From Lycocorax pyrrhopterus obiensis (lineage: Eukaryota; Chordata; Aves; Passeriformes; Paradisaeidae), in contig JACSVZ010000008.1 of assembly GCA_014706295.1 (NCBI GenBank), positions 1,933,376 to 1,997,375 on the forward strand: DNA of 64,000 nt, given 5' to 3'. Made by a program: the position numbers and the translations under genes. Below are positions 34,707 to 45,782 of this stretch, piece after piece. Position 1 is the stretch's first letter, and each line of letters starts with the position of its first letter. A model generated the notes under the pieces. The model searched no databases. It was not told the DNA's origin and saw only the letters and a list, made by a program, of their open reading frames with translations.

Positions 34707-35066
34707 AGCTGGAGAAGAGAAGGCTCCAGAGACACCTCCAAGTCCATTCCAGAGCCTAAAGGGGCTCCAGGAGAGCTGGAGAGGGATGGGGGACAAGGGA
34801 TGGAGGCACAGGACACAGGGAATGGCTTCCCAGTGCCAGAGGGCAGGGATAGATGGGATCTTGGGAAGGAATTGCTCCCTGGGAGGGTGGGCAGGCCCTG
34901 GCACAGGGTGCCCAGAGCAGCTGTGGCTGCCCCTGGATCCCTGGCAGTATCCAAGGCCAGGTTGGACATTGGGGCTTGGAGCAGCCTGGGACAGTGGAAG
35001 GTGTCCCTGCCCATGGCAGGGATGGGATGGGAGGTCTTTCAGGTCCTTTCCAAAATTCAGGATGGG
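34707..35066 (+). mobile_element. CR1 LINE 3' end, A-type (long)
   Basis: A 5'-truncated copy beginning in the ORF2 C-terminal part (GGAGAAGAGAAGGCTCC) and running through GGCTTCCCAGTGCCAGAGG to a degenerate terminus CCAAAATTCAGGATGGG. It carries the AGAGCAGCTGTGG variant shared with 42756 and 63548. Frames of up to 223 codons are CR1 shadows. Confidence 0.92.
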
Positions 35067-36029
35067 AGGAAAACTGGGCTGTGTGAAACACAGGCACATT
35101 CTGCCAGCAGCATGGTCACCTCTGGATTCCACATCCCACCAAAAGAATTCCATATTCCATGCCCAAAAATCCACACCTCTGAGGCTGCAATTGCTTTGCC
35201 CAGAGAATTCCCAGTCCCTCAGGCGTGGAGGAGAGGGAGAGGGACGAAATGAATTGCACTGCCATGAGAGCAGAGTTTCCTCCTTGCTTTACTCAGAGAT
35301 TAATGCCCATTGTCAGCAGCTTTTATGATAAACGATCGTCATTGTGAATTTCGGTAATGAAGATGCATCATGCTGTGTGTTGTTCACACGCTGCAGAACA
35401 CTTCTCCTCTAATCAGCAAGGGCTTGGAGTTCTGGAGATTGTTTTGCAGCAAAAAAGAATAGGCTGTTTGGATGGGAATTGGTTTGGATTTCAATGTTGT
35501 AAATAGAGCCAGAGACTTCAATTCTGAGTTTCACTGGAAGGTGATGACAGAACCTTGGGCTGTGGCTGTTCCGTCATCCTGGGCTTTGCTGTGACAGGAG
35601 AAGGCAAAAGCAAGAGCTGCTGGACCCACTTCATCCACACTGTCTACAATTTTGGGGTTTACTTTGGATTTTACACTGTCCCTGGGAAGGATCAGCCACC
35701 CCGCTGGACTCTCACACCCCTCTTAGTGGGAGCAGAGCATTCGGTGCCCACTGGACACCAAATCTGCTGTAGTTTCCTCACCCACATGCACAACACCACA
35801 CGCAATCGACCCAAAATTCAATGAACAAGAATAAGCACCAATGGCATTAGAACCATTGTAAGGTATTGTGCTCACTACCGGCATATTCCAAGCTGAAATT
35901 AAAGAGTAACTTCATTTCTATAGCTGGTGACTGCCTGAAGAAACAACTCCCAGCGTTAAATCCGTAGCATTATTTCAGTGCATTGCTAAGATTCTCATTT
36001 TTGAGGGCAGCCTTCTCCTTCTTAAGGGC
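35067..36029. other. Unique non-coding DNA
   Basis: No gene is supported. The part 35280-35420 (GATTAATGCCCATTGTCAGC, TTATGATAAACGATCG, CTCTAATCAGCAAGGG) has the texture of a conserved element. Confidence 0.5.
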
Positions 36030-36445
36030 CTTGGAGATGATTAAAGGGATGGAAAGGCTGGGAGAGCTGGGATTGTTCAGCCTGGAGAGCAGAAGGCTCC
36101 AGGGAGAGCTCAGAGCTCTTTCCAGTGCCTAAAGGGGCTCCAGGAGAGCTGGAGAGGGACTGGGGACAAGGGATGGAGGGACAGGACACAGGGAATGGCT
36201 TCCCAGTGCCAGAGGGCAGGGATGGATGGGATATTGGGAAGGAATTCCTGGCTGGGAGGGTGGGCAGGCCCTGGCACAGGGTGCCCAGAGAAGCTGTGGC
36301 TGCCGCTGGATCCCTGGCAGTGCCCAAGGCCAGGTTGGACATTGGGGCTTGGAGCAGCCTGGGACAGTGGAAGGTGTCCCTGCCCATGGAACTGGAAGAG
36401 CTTTGATGTCCCTTCCAACCCAAACCATTCCATGATTCTGTGATT
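36030..36445 (+). mobile_element. CR1 LINE 3' end, A-type (long)
   Basis: A 5'-truncated copy beginning GATGATTAAAGGGATGG, with the ORF2 end (CTGGGATTGTTCAGCCTGG). It runs to a good terminus CCAAACCATTCCATGATTC. The GGCAGGGGTGGCACTGG segment is shortened. Overlapping frames of over 190 codons on both strands are shadows. Confidence 0.93.
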
Positions 36446-38150
36446 AAAATAGTGGGGTTAGGAATTGGATTGCGGGAGTGGGGTGAGGGGTGGGGGATGA
36501 GGTTTAGGTTTGAAGTCAGGGCTCCAGGTTTTTGGTGGTTACACCTCTCAGAAGAGGTCCTGCAAGCCCCTTCCCGGTGTGACCCCACCTGAACCCTCCT
36601 GACCTCCACAGGTCCCCACCATTAGTGGGGAATTTAGAAGAAGATCACCTTCATTAATTTCTTGGCCCTGTCCTGTTTATTTCTGCCCAAAGTTGACCTT
36701 TTTCCCCCCAGCATGAGGTTTTCACTCGGCTTATTCTCCACCAAGAGAAGTAACTCATGTAAGCGCTCAGAAATGTTAAAAACCAGCATGAAGAACAGTG
36801 TTTTCGCAGCTAAGGAAAGCAAATTCATACTTCTCATGAAGCAAGGCTCCTAAATCTCTCCTGCAGCTTTGAAAATCACCCTCTTTACTTTAATTAAGCC
36901 AGTGTCACCTGTAACGTGTTTACAGTGTGTACATTTTCCTACATCACCCCCTAGCAAACTCCATCTCTGCACTTCTCTCAGTGGCTGATCTGGCATTTCG
37001 GTGCAGAATTTTAGAAACTTTTATCCCTAACTCAAGAAATTAAAGAATACTGCTCAGCTCTTGAAATAGTCACAGAATCTGCTTTCTGCAAAGACCAATC
37101 ACTCCTTTTTTTTTTGCTGCTTGCAAGGCACATGCATGCACCAAAATTGGTTGGGGTGGGGGCAGCAGAATTCTTTTGCTTTCAACATTTTTTTCTCCTT
37201 GTCTGCAGCAAAAAAAAATAGGGTTTGATTTTGCCTGAAAAGTGTGAAAAGTTTTCAGCAGAAAAAATACAAGTGCAACTCTATCCTCTAGAACTGATAC
37301 AACTCATCTGCTCCAGGTTTGAGTTACAAATATACACTCATTTACTGGTAAAATGTCCAGGGTTTGTTCCTAGAATCTCTTGGAAAACTGACATCTTCCA
37401 AAAAGTCTCCATCAAATACTACAAATATGTAAAGGGTACTACCCTGGCATTTTTATTAAAAGTTTTCTTGTCAAATCGGAGCCATGAAAATCTGATTTAC
37501 TGCCAACTTTTTGGTGGAAAATCAACCCAGTCATGTTTTTCTTGGCAATGGGAAGTAAGCTTGAGTCAAAGGAAGATTTGTTTTAGCATTATTTCATGTT
37601 TTCTGAATACATTTCATATATATTTATGTCTGCCTCTGTTTCTGCTGCACGGAAATGCTGCTCTCACCCAGCTGGTGGAACTTGCTTGGCTGCACACGGG
37701 AGCAGCGGTCGAATTCCAAAGTGAAAATCCGAGTTCTCTTCTTTATTTCTGTGCTCTGTGCCACACAAACTCACAACTGCATCCGAAGTGTATTTAAGGA
37801 ATTTACTGCTTATGACAAAATGAAACCTCCAAAGCTGTTCTAAAAAGACTTAGGGATCTTTTCCTAAGGGCAGGTTGCTCAAAATTCTGCAGTGCCTTGG
37901 AAAATGTTTGGTTTTAGGGATTTCAAGCTGCTCAAGGTAGAACCTCAGAGTCCAGTGCGGCATTCTGATAAATCAGAGCAGAAAATGGAATTCAATAAGG
38001 CACTGAACTTTCCAGATTTTTGAAAACTCGATGTGTGGGAGGTTCATAACCCACCCAACAGATGACAGGGATCCTCTGCTGCAAGATGTCGAGTGTGACA
38101 GCCTGGCCAGGAGCTGAGAATTCCAACAAGTGAGGATTTAAATTGGTTTG
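36446..38150. other. Unique non-coding DNA
   Basis: No gene is supported. The 190-codon frame at 37225-37797 (+) is AT-rich, with hydrophobic stretches expected by chance from T-rich DNA. It has no domain, no splice context I trust, and no relatives known to me. Confidence 0.5.
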
Positions 38151-38466
38151 TAGAACCCCAGAATGGTTTGCACTGGAAGGGACCTAAAAGGCCATCCGGT
38201 GCCACCCCCACCTGGCCTTGGACACTTCCAGGGATCCAGGGGCGGCCACAGATTCTCTGGGAAATCCATTCCAAGGCCTGCCCACCCTCCCAGGGAACAA
38301 TTCCTTCCCAGTATCCCATCTATCCCTGCCCTCTGGCACTGGGAAGCCATTCCCTGTATCCTGTCCCTCCATCCCTTGTCCCCAGTCCCTCTCCAGGTCT
38401 CCTGGAGCCCCTTTAGGCCCTGGAAGGGGCTCTGAGTTGTTCCAAGAGACTTCTTTTCTCCAGATG
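38151..38466 (-). mobile_element. CR1 LINE 3' end, A-type, internally deleted
   Basis: A minus-strand copy. Between GGTGCCACCCCCACC and TGGCCTTGGACACTTCC the usual 65 bp or so (ACACCTTCCACTGTCCC to CCCAATGTCCAACC) is missing. The rest runs into the ORF2 end with CTCTGAGTTGTTCCAAG. Confidence 0.92.
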
Positions 38467-39131
38467 AACACTCGCATCCCTGGAATGTGGTGTGCAGGTA
38501 GCACAGGGGCTCTGCCTTGTTCCTCCCCATCATATTCCTTTTGGAAGATGTCTTAAAGCACAAAAGAAATGGGTCCTCCAACAAGGAGCATCTCCGCAGT
38601 TTGACATGAGGAGAAATGTTACAAATACCTTTTCTCTGGCTAATTCGGGCTGCAATGGCTTTAGCTCTCTTAATCCTGACTTCCTTCTAAACGCAGAAAA
38701 CACGGTGCCAGCCCTTTGCTCTGACATGCTCTTATGCATCTGGAAGCTGGAGAGAAACCCAGGGAGAGGCAGAACTCATGGATCTGTCCTCAGCAGCTCC
38801 GGCTCCGCCAAGTGCCCAGCTGGCAGTGCCCACGCGTGTCCCTGCCCACGGCCAGCTGCTCCTCACTCTGTTCTGGCCAGGCTCCCACTCCCCCAGCCCT
38901 GCTGGGAGCACGGACCACGGAGCGCTCTGGAGTCTGTTTCCATCACAGCCAAATGAGTGGAAGGGACGGGTTCACTTGGCGAGAAACCCCTGGAAGCTCT
39001 GCAGCTGTGGGGTTTGGGGAGGTGTGAAGGCAGGGACAGTGGTGGGGAACAGCACGTTGTCGTTCTTGGCACAGACAGGGAGAAACTGGGAACAGCATTT
39101 CCACTCTGGAAAGATGGGGTACCTACCCCCC
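38467..39131. other. Unique non-coding DNA
   Basis: No gene is supported. Frames of 123-156 codons around 38778-39248 overlap one another and run into the LTR. None has a domain. The interval ends in a C-run just before the LTR. Confidence 0.5.
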
Positions 39132-39520
39132 TGTTGTGGTGCACTATGTGCTGGAAGAGAGATAGGCCCTGAGGGCCGGAGAGAGAGCCTCTTTCCTGGA
39201 CCCAGAGGTGACCCTGGGAGTGCATCCAGGTCACCGGGGATGGGCTGAGGGAGGATTGTGGGTTTGTGGACAGTGTTGGACCTATGGGAAGTGATAATTG
39301 TAGTTTGTGACCTTATAGGGCATTGTTTACCTGTTACCATAACAGGCAATGACTGTGCACTACCTCAGGTGATTGGGGGACACTGTGGTGAACATCTTTC
39401 CTGTTTATATGATGTGATATCCTGTTGGGTGCTGGTATTTAGGGAATTCTGAGTGTGCAATAAATGCTTTGCACTTTTCCATCTTGTGTGTGGAGTCCAT
39501 GCCCTTGCGTGATTACTGCA
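39132..39520 (+). mobile_element. Solo LTR of a class II (ERVK-like) endogenous retrovirus, second copy
   Basis: A 389-bp element, TGTTGTGG...ATTACTGCA, of the same family as 3111-3496 but in opposite orientation. It has a TTTATATGATG box, then AATAAA at 39459-39464, then U5 with GTGTGTGGAGTCC. The flanking hexamers CCCCCC (39126-39131) and CCTCCC (39521-39526) are probably a target duplication with one later change. No internal viral sequence adjoins. The family identity comes from the direct match to the first copy. Confidence 0.87.
39459..39464 (+). terminator. LTR polyadenylation signal AATAAA
   Basis: AATAAA lies within the LTR about 60 bp before its end. It is conserved in the partner LTR at 3.1 kb. 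Confidence 0.6.
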
Positions 39521-40364
39521 CCTCCCCCACGTGCATTTCCAGTCTCAGTCCTCAGGGGAATTTAGGTCTGCACGTTCCTGCAGTTACAAACTGACAGTGA
39601 GAGGCACCAAATGCAAAACCCACATGGGACAGGAAAGGATTCGGGATTTATCTGTGCAAACATGGAGCTGCAGCTGCTCCTGGGCCATAACCACAACGCT
39701 GTGCTTTCAGCCACAAGCTGGGCTCAACCAGCACGTGGATGCTCCCAAACACAATCCCTCACTTGAACTCCAGGCATTCTCACAGCCCAGGAGGTTTTTA
39801 AATAGGACTGACATGAACTTGCACGATGTAATTACACCGCGCTTCTTAAACAAAGGGATGCTCTTCCACATTTTTCATACTCATCCCTGTCCTCCTGAAA
39901 TCTCCCTCCTACTCTCCAGCTTAATAAGGTTCAGGAATGTCTGAACAGCACAGTGAGGTGTAAAGGCTCCCACAGTCTTTCATCCCCCAGTCTGTGCAAT
40001 ATCTATGTAAGCCCATTTTAGGCTGTGTTTGGCTCAGTTAATATTTTTCCCACTTCCATGAAACTATTCAAGGAAACCTTCAGGAATGTAGAGATTGATG
40101 GCTCCAGACACACAAGTTCCCAGCTATTTTTCCTCCATCAGCCCTCTATCTGCTGATAAACAAAACTAAAGACAAAACTAAAGACAAAATCAGAAACTTG
40201 TGGCCTTTAATGCTCAAGACAACACCCGCATCTGCAAGAACTTTGGCACCTGAAAGCAAGGGGGTACCTAAAAAAGTCATTCCTGTTAAGGATCACACAC
40301 GAGCAGTGACCTTACGTGTGTGAATTCCCACAAATCTCTCCGGAGCTGAACCTTGAGTTACCTA
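39521..40364. other. Unique non-coding DNA
   Basis: No gene is supported. A 13-bp direct repeat (AAAACTAAAGAC twice) occurs near 40160-40190. The 137-codon frame at 39531-39944 has no domain. Confidence 0.5.
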
Positions 40365-41171
40365 CAGGCCTGTCACTGGAGGTGTCCCCAGAGTTCAGTA
40401 CTGGGCACAGGAATATTCAATGTATTTATCAATGGCTGGGGAGGAACAACCTGAGGCACCAGCACCAGCCGCTGGAGCAGTTCTGCAGGGAAGGACCTGG
40501 GGGTCCTGAGGGGACACCGAGCTGTCCCTCTCGGGACACCGAGCTGTCCCTGAGCCAGCAGAGTGTCCTGAGGGTCCTGGGGGACACCGAGCTGTCCCTG
40601 AGCCAGCAGAGTGTCCTGGGGGTCCTGGGGGACACCGAGCTGTCCCTGAGCCAGCAGAGTGTCCTGGGGCCAAGGAGGCCAAGGGGATCCTGGGGCAGCA
40701 GGAAGAGCATTCCCAGCAGGGCAGGGAGGGATCCTGCCCCTCTGGGCAGCCCTGGAGGCACCTCTGGAGTGCCGTGTCCAGCTCTGGATCCTCAGCACAG
40801 CAGGGCCAGGGAGCTCCTGGAGCGGGGCCGGCGGAGGCTGCGCAGCTGAGGAAGGGCCTGGAGCATCTCGGTGCCCAGGAAAGGCTGAGGGAGCTGGGGC
40901 TGCTCAGCCTCGAGAGGAGCCCCAGCTGAGAGGGGCCCTCAGCCCTGGCTGGCCCTGGCTGCAGGGAGGGCTCAGGGCAGGGCCCAGGCTCTGCTCCGGG
41001 GGCCCAGCAATGGCACCAGAGCCACGGGCAGGGCCTGAGCCCAGCAATTGCCCTGCACAGGAGGCACAACTTCTGCCCTGGCCAGTGCCCAGCCCTGAGC
41101 AGATTGGCCAGAGAGGCTCTGGGCTCTCCTCCCTGGGGCTGTTCCAGAGCTGTGTGCATACAGTGCTGTGT
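40365..41171 (+). mobile_element. CR1 LINE remnant with reverse-transcriptase pieces, D-type, lacking its 3' end
   Basis: From 40381 one frame reads SVLGTGIFNVFING, matching the non-LTR reverse-transcriptase motif usually written GSVLGPxLFNIFIN. After a deletion the sequence resumes in the segment normally reading DLGVL...MSQQ, which is expanded as a 48-bp tandem repeat. It then continues through GILG, a degraded PHLEYC region, GLEHL and RLRELGLLSLER. The rest (about 40930-41171) is a GC-rich D-type tail, cut before its terminus. Frameshifts throughout make it non-functional. Frames of 177-254 codons on both strands are artefacts. Confidence 0.85.
40511..40676 (+). repeat. 48-bp tandem repeat within CR1 reverse-transcriptase remnant
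   Basis: Units begin GGGACACCGAGCTGTCCCT at 40533, 40581 and 40629 (period 48), preceded by a partial unit of about 22 bp at 40511. The period is a multiple of three, so the frame stays open and repeats 16 residues (GDTELSLSQQSVLxVL). The units are nearly identical. Confidence 0.95.
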
Positions 41172-42755
41172 CAGCTGCCTGCCGGTTTAGACATTGGGGG
41201 TTCAATTCATACCCACACCAGGTTTATCTTCCACAATTTCAGCCCTTGCAGCATTATTCAACAGCACGATACAAGCATAATAATGTTAGTCTTTAAATTT
41301 GAATAACTTCCTGAGGAAAAACCACAGTCTATTTCTAGGGCTTCTGTTTGTGAGATAATAGAAAAAGTCAATTTTAATTTTTACTAAGCTCCAAAATTCC
41401 ATTAAAACCGAGAGATATTTTGAGGAGTTTGTGCACTGCCTCACACAGAACGAATCCCAAGACCTGAGTGGTATTTTACACCTTGGCAATCTTGCTGCTG
41501 GAAGTTCTCAGACACTGCTAAAACTTGCTTCAACTTACTTGCTCTTAATCAGATCTGATCCCAAGTCTGGAAAAGTTCAGGACTATTTCTGTATCTCCTG
41601 CAGCCACAGGCCCCTGTAGGCCTGCACTTTGAGATCCTGCATTTTGTGTTTCTCTACTTAACTCACAACGACAAAGGAATACCCGTGGGATTTCCAGAGC
41701 TTGTGAACCAGCCAATCCAGCAAACCTTTTAAGTATGCAAAGAAGTTTCAGCCATTTGCTGACATTCCTGCGAATGAGATCTGAATTGGAGCTGTAGCAT
41801 TAATACATAATATTCACATTAAAGCTTAGCAAGGCAGGCGTTGTTCAGATTCATATTCCAGTGAGACAAACAAGTGTCAGATCCAGAGCTGGTCTTGAAG
41901 GTGTCATTGAGGTTTAATTTTAGATTTTTCCCTGCATACCAGAAGTTGGGGTTCAAGGCATTAGCTTCAACATTATTAGAGAATATCCAGCTTAACAAAG
42001 CCCCATGTTTCTCATCACAGGAGTCTTTTGAATTGAAAAATCCTAAGGAAAGCTCTTCTTGCCCCATTTCCATTTTTGCAATTATTATATACATATTAAT
42101 TGGAGCAAACTCTTTAGGAAAGGGTTCACATAAGCAGCTTTTAGCTGATGAATTATCTCTGTCAGTTAAAAACATTTACATGGCTTGTATTATGTAACTT
42201 TGTTAATTTTATTGTAATTTAGTATTAATTAACAGCCCTGTCTTTACAAGGTGTTTAATCAGTTACAACTCTTAATTACATCACAGCATTGCTTAATAAA
42301 ACAACACATTATTTGGGATTAAGTTAAATTGGTTAAATTAATCTGTTATTCTCTTTTGTGGGTAATTTACTGCACGAGCAAAGCAAGACGTGAAATTATT
42401 TTCATGGCAAGTAGCCTAAAAATGATTTTACACAGATTCTTTTTTACCTTGGCTACAGAGCAAAACTGTCCCTAATTTCAGTGTTTTCTACAGATCAGCA
42501 CAAGGCTCAGAACTGTCTCAAAAATTGCAGTCACAGAAATTTGGCGCTGGAGCAGCCTGGTTTGGGAAGCGATGCTGGAGCAGAGGATCAGCACCCTCAG
42601 CTCCAGGGGAAGTTCCCCAGCCAAGGAGCTGCTCCTGAGAGCAGCCAAAACGCTCTGCCAGAGCCTGAGGTCCTGCCTTGGCCTGCTGAGGTCACGGGAA
42701 AGCTTTTCCTGCGTGGAGCTGCCAAACTGCACCTTGACCCCACCAAAGGTTTTCC
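41172..42755. other. Unique AT-rich DNA, candidate conserved element at 42.15-42.43 kb
   Basis: No gene is supported. The part 42190-42430 is very AT-rich and full of TAATTA/TTAATT cores (AGTATTAATTAACAGCCC, CTCTTAATTACATCACAGC, GGTTAAATTAATCTG). It resembles a developmental conserved non-coding element. Frames of 118 and 107 codons over 41819-42197 have no domain. Confidence 0.5.
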
Positions 42756-43108
42756 CACAGAATCCCAGGGTAGTTTGAGTTCAAAGGGACCCTAAAGCCC
42801 ACCCAGTGCCACCCCTGCCATGGGCAGGGACACCTTCCATTGTCCCAGGCTGCTCCAAGCCCCAGTGTCCAACCTGGCCTTGGACACTGCCAGGGATCCA
42901 GGGGCAGCCACAGCTGCTCTGGGCACCCTGTGCCAGGGCCTGCCCACCCTCCCAGGGAACAATTCCTTCCCAATATCCCATCCATCCCTGCCCTCTGGCA
43001 CTGGGAAGCCATTCCCTGTGTCCTGTCCCTCCATCCCTTGTAAAGGGTCCCTCTCCAGCTCTCCTGGAGCCCCTTTAGGCCCTGGAAGGGGCTCTGAGCT
43101 CTCGTCTC
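42756..43108 (-). mobile_element. CR1 LINE 3' end, A-type (long)
   Basis: A minus-strand, 5'-truncated copy with tail ACAGAATCCCAGGGTAG. It carries the variant set CCATTGTCCC, CCCCAGTGTCC and AGCTGCTCTGG, shared exactly with 63548-64000. This suggests a sub-lineage. It ends in the ORF2 part near GCTCTGAGCTCTCG. Confidence 0.93.
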
Positions 43109-43835
43109 CCCACGCCCCGAGGCAGTGAGCCCTGAGCACTGCTTACACCACTGGACAGCATCCATTGGCTCGCTCGAAATCTGCTCACTTGGACACGGAA
43201 GAACCATGCAGACCCAGCTTAGTTCAGGACAGAAAGAAGCCAGGAAAAGCCCCCGGCTGTTTATTTTACTTCATATACATATGTTCCTAGGAATGACCGT
43301 GGATTGGAGGATGAGGTTACCACCTCTCCAACCACACCGGTCAGACGAAAAGTCCATCAAACTTCTCCGCCTCAGGAGAAGGAACGAAAACAAAAAGGAA
43401 CAATTAGCCAAACATAACTGTGTTTACAGAAAGTGCGTGAGAAACTTTATCACAGAAATGAAAACATCAAAAGACTGCAAATCTCAGGGTGACACTGCTC
43501 CTGGATAATTTCACTGCAAATGTGCCAACCCCATTCCCTGTGTTAGGAGAAAGAATTCACAGATTGCCCCCAACCCCTTTTCTCCCCGTTTGGATCTTCT
43601 GTCCCTCTGCAAGGCCCAGGCCTCGGCTGCACCTCTCAGGCTGAACACCCCAAATCCACCCCGTGACTCCTCACTCGATGCCACTCACCCGGTGACCCCT
43701 CCCGAGGCTTGTCTCAGCCCTGTTAGTTATGCACAGCCATTTCTTCTCTGCTTGGCAATTGCCAAGCACTCACGGTGACTAAAATAATTATTTCAGATCA
43801 TTTCTTCCTGTGTCAACGTCATTTAAAATCGTAAC
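43109..43835. other. Unique non-coding DNA
   Basis: No gene is supported. The 127-codon frame at 43125-43508 is lysine- and arginine-rich from A-rich DNA and has no domain. Confidence 0.5.
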
Positions 43836-43866
43836 TCACAGAATCACAGAATCACTAGGTTGGAAC
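43836..43866 (-). mobile_element. Very short CR1 terminus
   Basis: TCACAGAATCACAGAATCAC then TAGGTTGGAA is the CR1 3' terminal octamer repeat plus about 15 bp. The copy is 5'-truncated to about 30 bp. Its shortness leaves some doubt. Confidence 0.6.
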
Positions 43867-45267
43867 TCTGTCCTTGTTGAAATGCCTCCAGACCCTTCTG
43901 AAGCCGTTCTGTCTGCGACTTTCTGGTTCTACTCTATGATACCTCACAAGTCAATGAAGAAAAATAAAAATTAAACATAACAATTATAGTTTAATGTTTG
44001 CCACAAGCTCGGGACAGGCTTGGAAACACCTCCCCGTGTGGCAGCAGGCATGGGAGACACCGGGCTCACACAGCCATGGCCACATTTCTGGAGCTTTAAC
44101 CCACATTATAATTCTGATGTTCAACTCTGAATTTTTAAAAGAACAACTGAATTGGAAACAAATTACAAATCTACTAAACCAATGATTTATGCAATGGAAT
44201 TTCCCTTGTCAGTCCTCTGGGACCTCTCCTGCACCCGGGTAGGTCACAGGTAGCAGTTCAGACTGTTCTGGCCACTTCTGCTGATGCTTCAGGGTGAATA
44301 TCTTAGTCTGGTGACTTGAGTAACAATCATCTCACTAATTATTTTTCTACCTTTATCTATTCCTCCTTGGACCTTTGCATTATCTCCTGAAATTAGTGAA
44401 GAAACTCTGGTTGTATTTCCAATGTTCCTCACACTGAGGGGGAAGCATTTAATAAAATATTTATGAACGATACTATTCAATACTTCATCCTTTGGAAAAG
44501 CAGTGCCATGCATTTTACACTTACCTGGGAGCAAAACTAAGCTTCAAAAATGCCTTAAGATAAATATTTTACCAAACAGACTGGGGAAACATTCACGCTC
44601 CAAAGTCCCAAAGGTTGCTTCTTCTGACTCTGATTGTTTCATGATAAATGGATGTGTTCCCACAGACTGGCAGAGACAGTGCAAAAGTGTCACAGCTTTT
44701 GGAGAAATGAGGAACTGTTGAGCTCTAAAGGCTCGCAGAAGGATTTTGGGGTGCCTGAGCTGATACGACTTCTCAGCAGCATCTCCCATATTTAAGAGGT
44801 GATAAGGTGATACCTTGGTGCTGATCCTCACTCCAGATTTTCCCTGTGCACCAGGTGTTTGCAGAGATAAAGTCTGAAGCCTGAACAGAAGCACCTCTGT
44901 GCAGTTTGTCCCTTTACTCACTACTTGCTTGTGCAGTTCCCAGGGCTTTACTGCAATGATGCCTTAAAAGAATCCACACACAAATTCTTGAAAGCAAAAG
45001 CCTTTTCAGAGCCTTTTTTTGTTGGTGATCATTCACCAAAGCCAAGGTCGAGACTGGAATTAACCAGAGGCCTCTGAACTGCAACCTCCTCATATCTCCA
45101 AATATAGCGAGTTTATACTTAAGGCTTTACTGAGCTGACTTTAATCCCCAGGACTCCTCCTCCTCTTAAACCTACTGGTTTTGGGGTTTATTGTCTCTTC
45201 TGTAGAATGAGCAATTAATGAAGTTTTGCTTCAAAAGCAATAAGCATTCTGGCTTGTAGCAAAAATG
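43867..45267. other. Unique non-coding DNA; possible LTR remnant near 45 kb
   Basis: No gene is supported. On the minus strand, 44990-45210 has TATA-like AAGTATAAAC and a U5-like GGCTCTGAAAAGGC, then GTGTGTGGATTC. This suggests a decayed LTR, but no termini or duplication can be seen. Confidence 0.4.
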
Positions 45268-45782
45268 GGCTGGCCCTGCTGAGGGACCTCGAGGGCTGTG
45301 TCCAGTTCTGGGCCCTCCCGGCCAGAGAGCCCTGGAGGGGCTGGAGCGTGTCCAGGGCAGGGAACGGAGCTGGGAAGGGGCTGGAGCCCCAGGAGCGGCT
45401 GAGGGAGCTGGGAAAGGGGCTCAGCCTGGAGCAAAGGAGGCTCAGGGGGGACCTTGTGGCTCTGCACAAGTCCCTGACAGGAGGGGGCAGCTGGGGGGGG
45501 TCGGGCTCTGCTCCCAGGGAACAGGGACAGGACAAGGGGAAACGGCCTCAGGCTGGGCCAGGGGAGGCTCAGGTTGGACAGCAGCAGGAATTTCTGCATG
45601 GAAAGGGTGCTCAGGCCTTGGCAGGGGCTGCCCAGGGAGCTTTGGAGTCCCCATGCCTGGAGGTGTCCAAGGAAGGGCTGGAGGTGGCACTCAGTGCTCT
45701 GGGCTGGGGACAAGGTGGGCATCGGGCACAGGGTGGGCTCCATGGGCTGGGAGGGCTTTCTCAGCCTAAATAATTCTGTGAG
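45268..45782 (+). mobile_element. CR1 LINE 3' end, B-type (long)
   Basis: A 5'-truncated copy starting in ORF2 (GGGCTGTGTCCAGTTCTGG, equal to the EYCVQFW region). It passes through GCTGAGGGAGCTGGG, the G-run with GGTCGGGCTCTGC and the body GGAAAGGGTGCTCAGGCC, to the B tail GGGAGGGCTTTCTCAGCC and AATTCTGTGAG. Its body is about 98% identical to that of 49584-50002, 4.3 kb away in the same orientation. Frames of over 140 codons are shadows. Confidence 0.93.

Noticed and set aside
37225..37797. 190-codon open frame in unique DNA
   Set aside because: It is AT-rich, with apparent hydrophobic segments that follow from T-rich codons. No domain, and no splice or promoter context that I can defend.
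40395..41159. 254-codon open frame on the minus strand
   Set aside because: It is the antisense of a CR1 remnant. GC-rich, stop-poor sequence and the 48-bp repeat keep it open.
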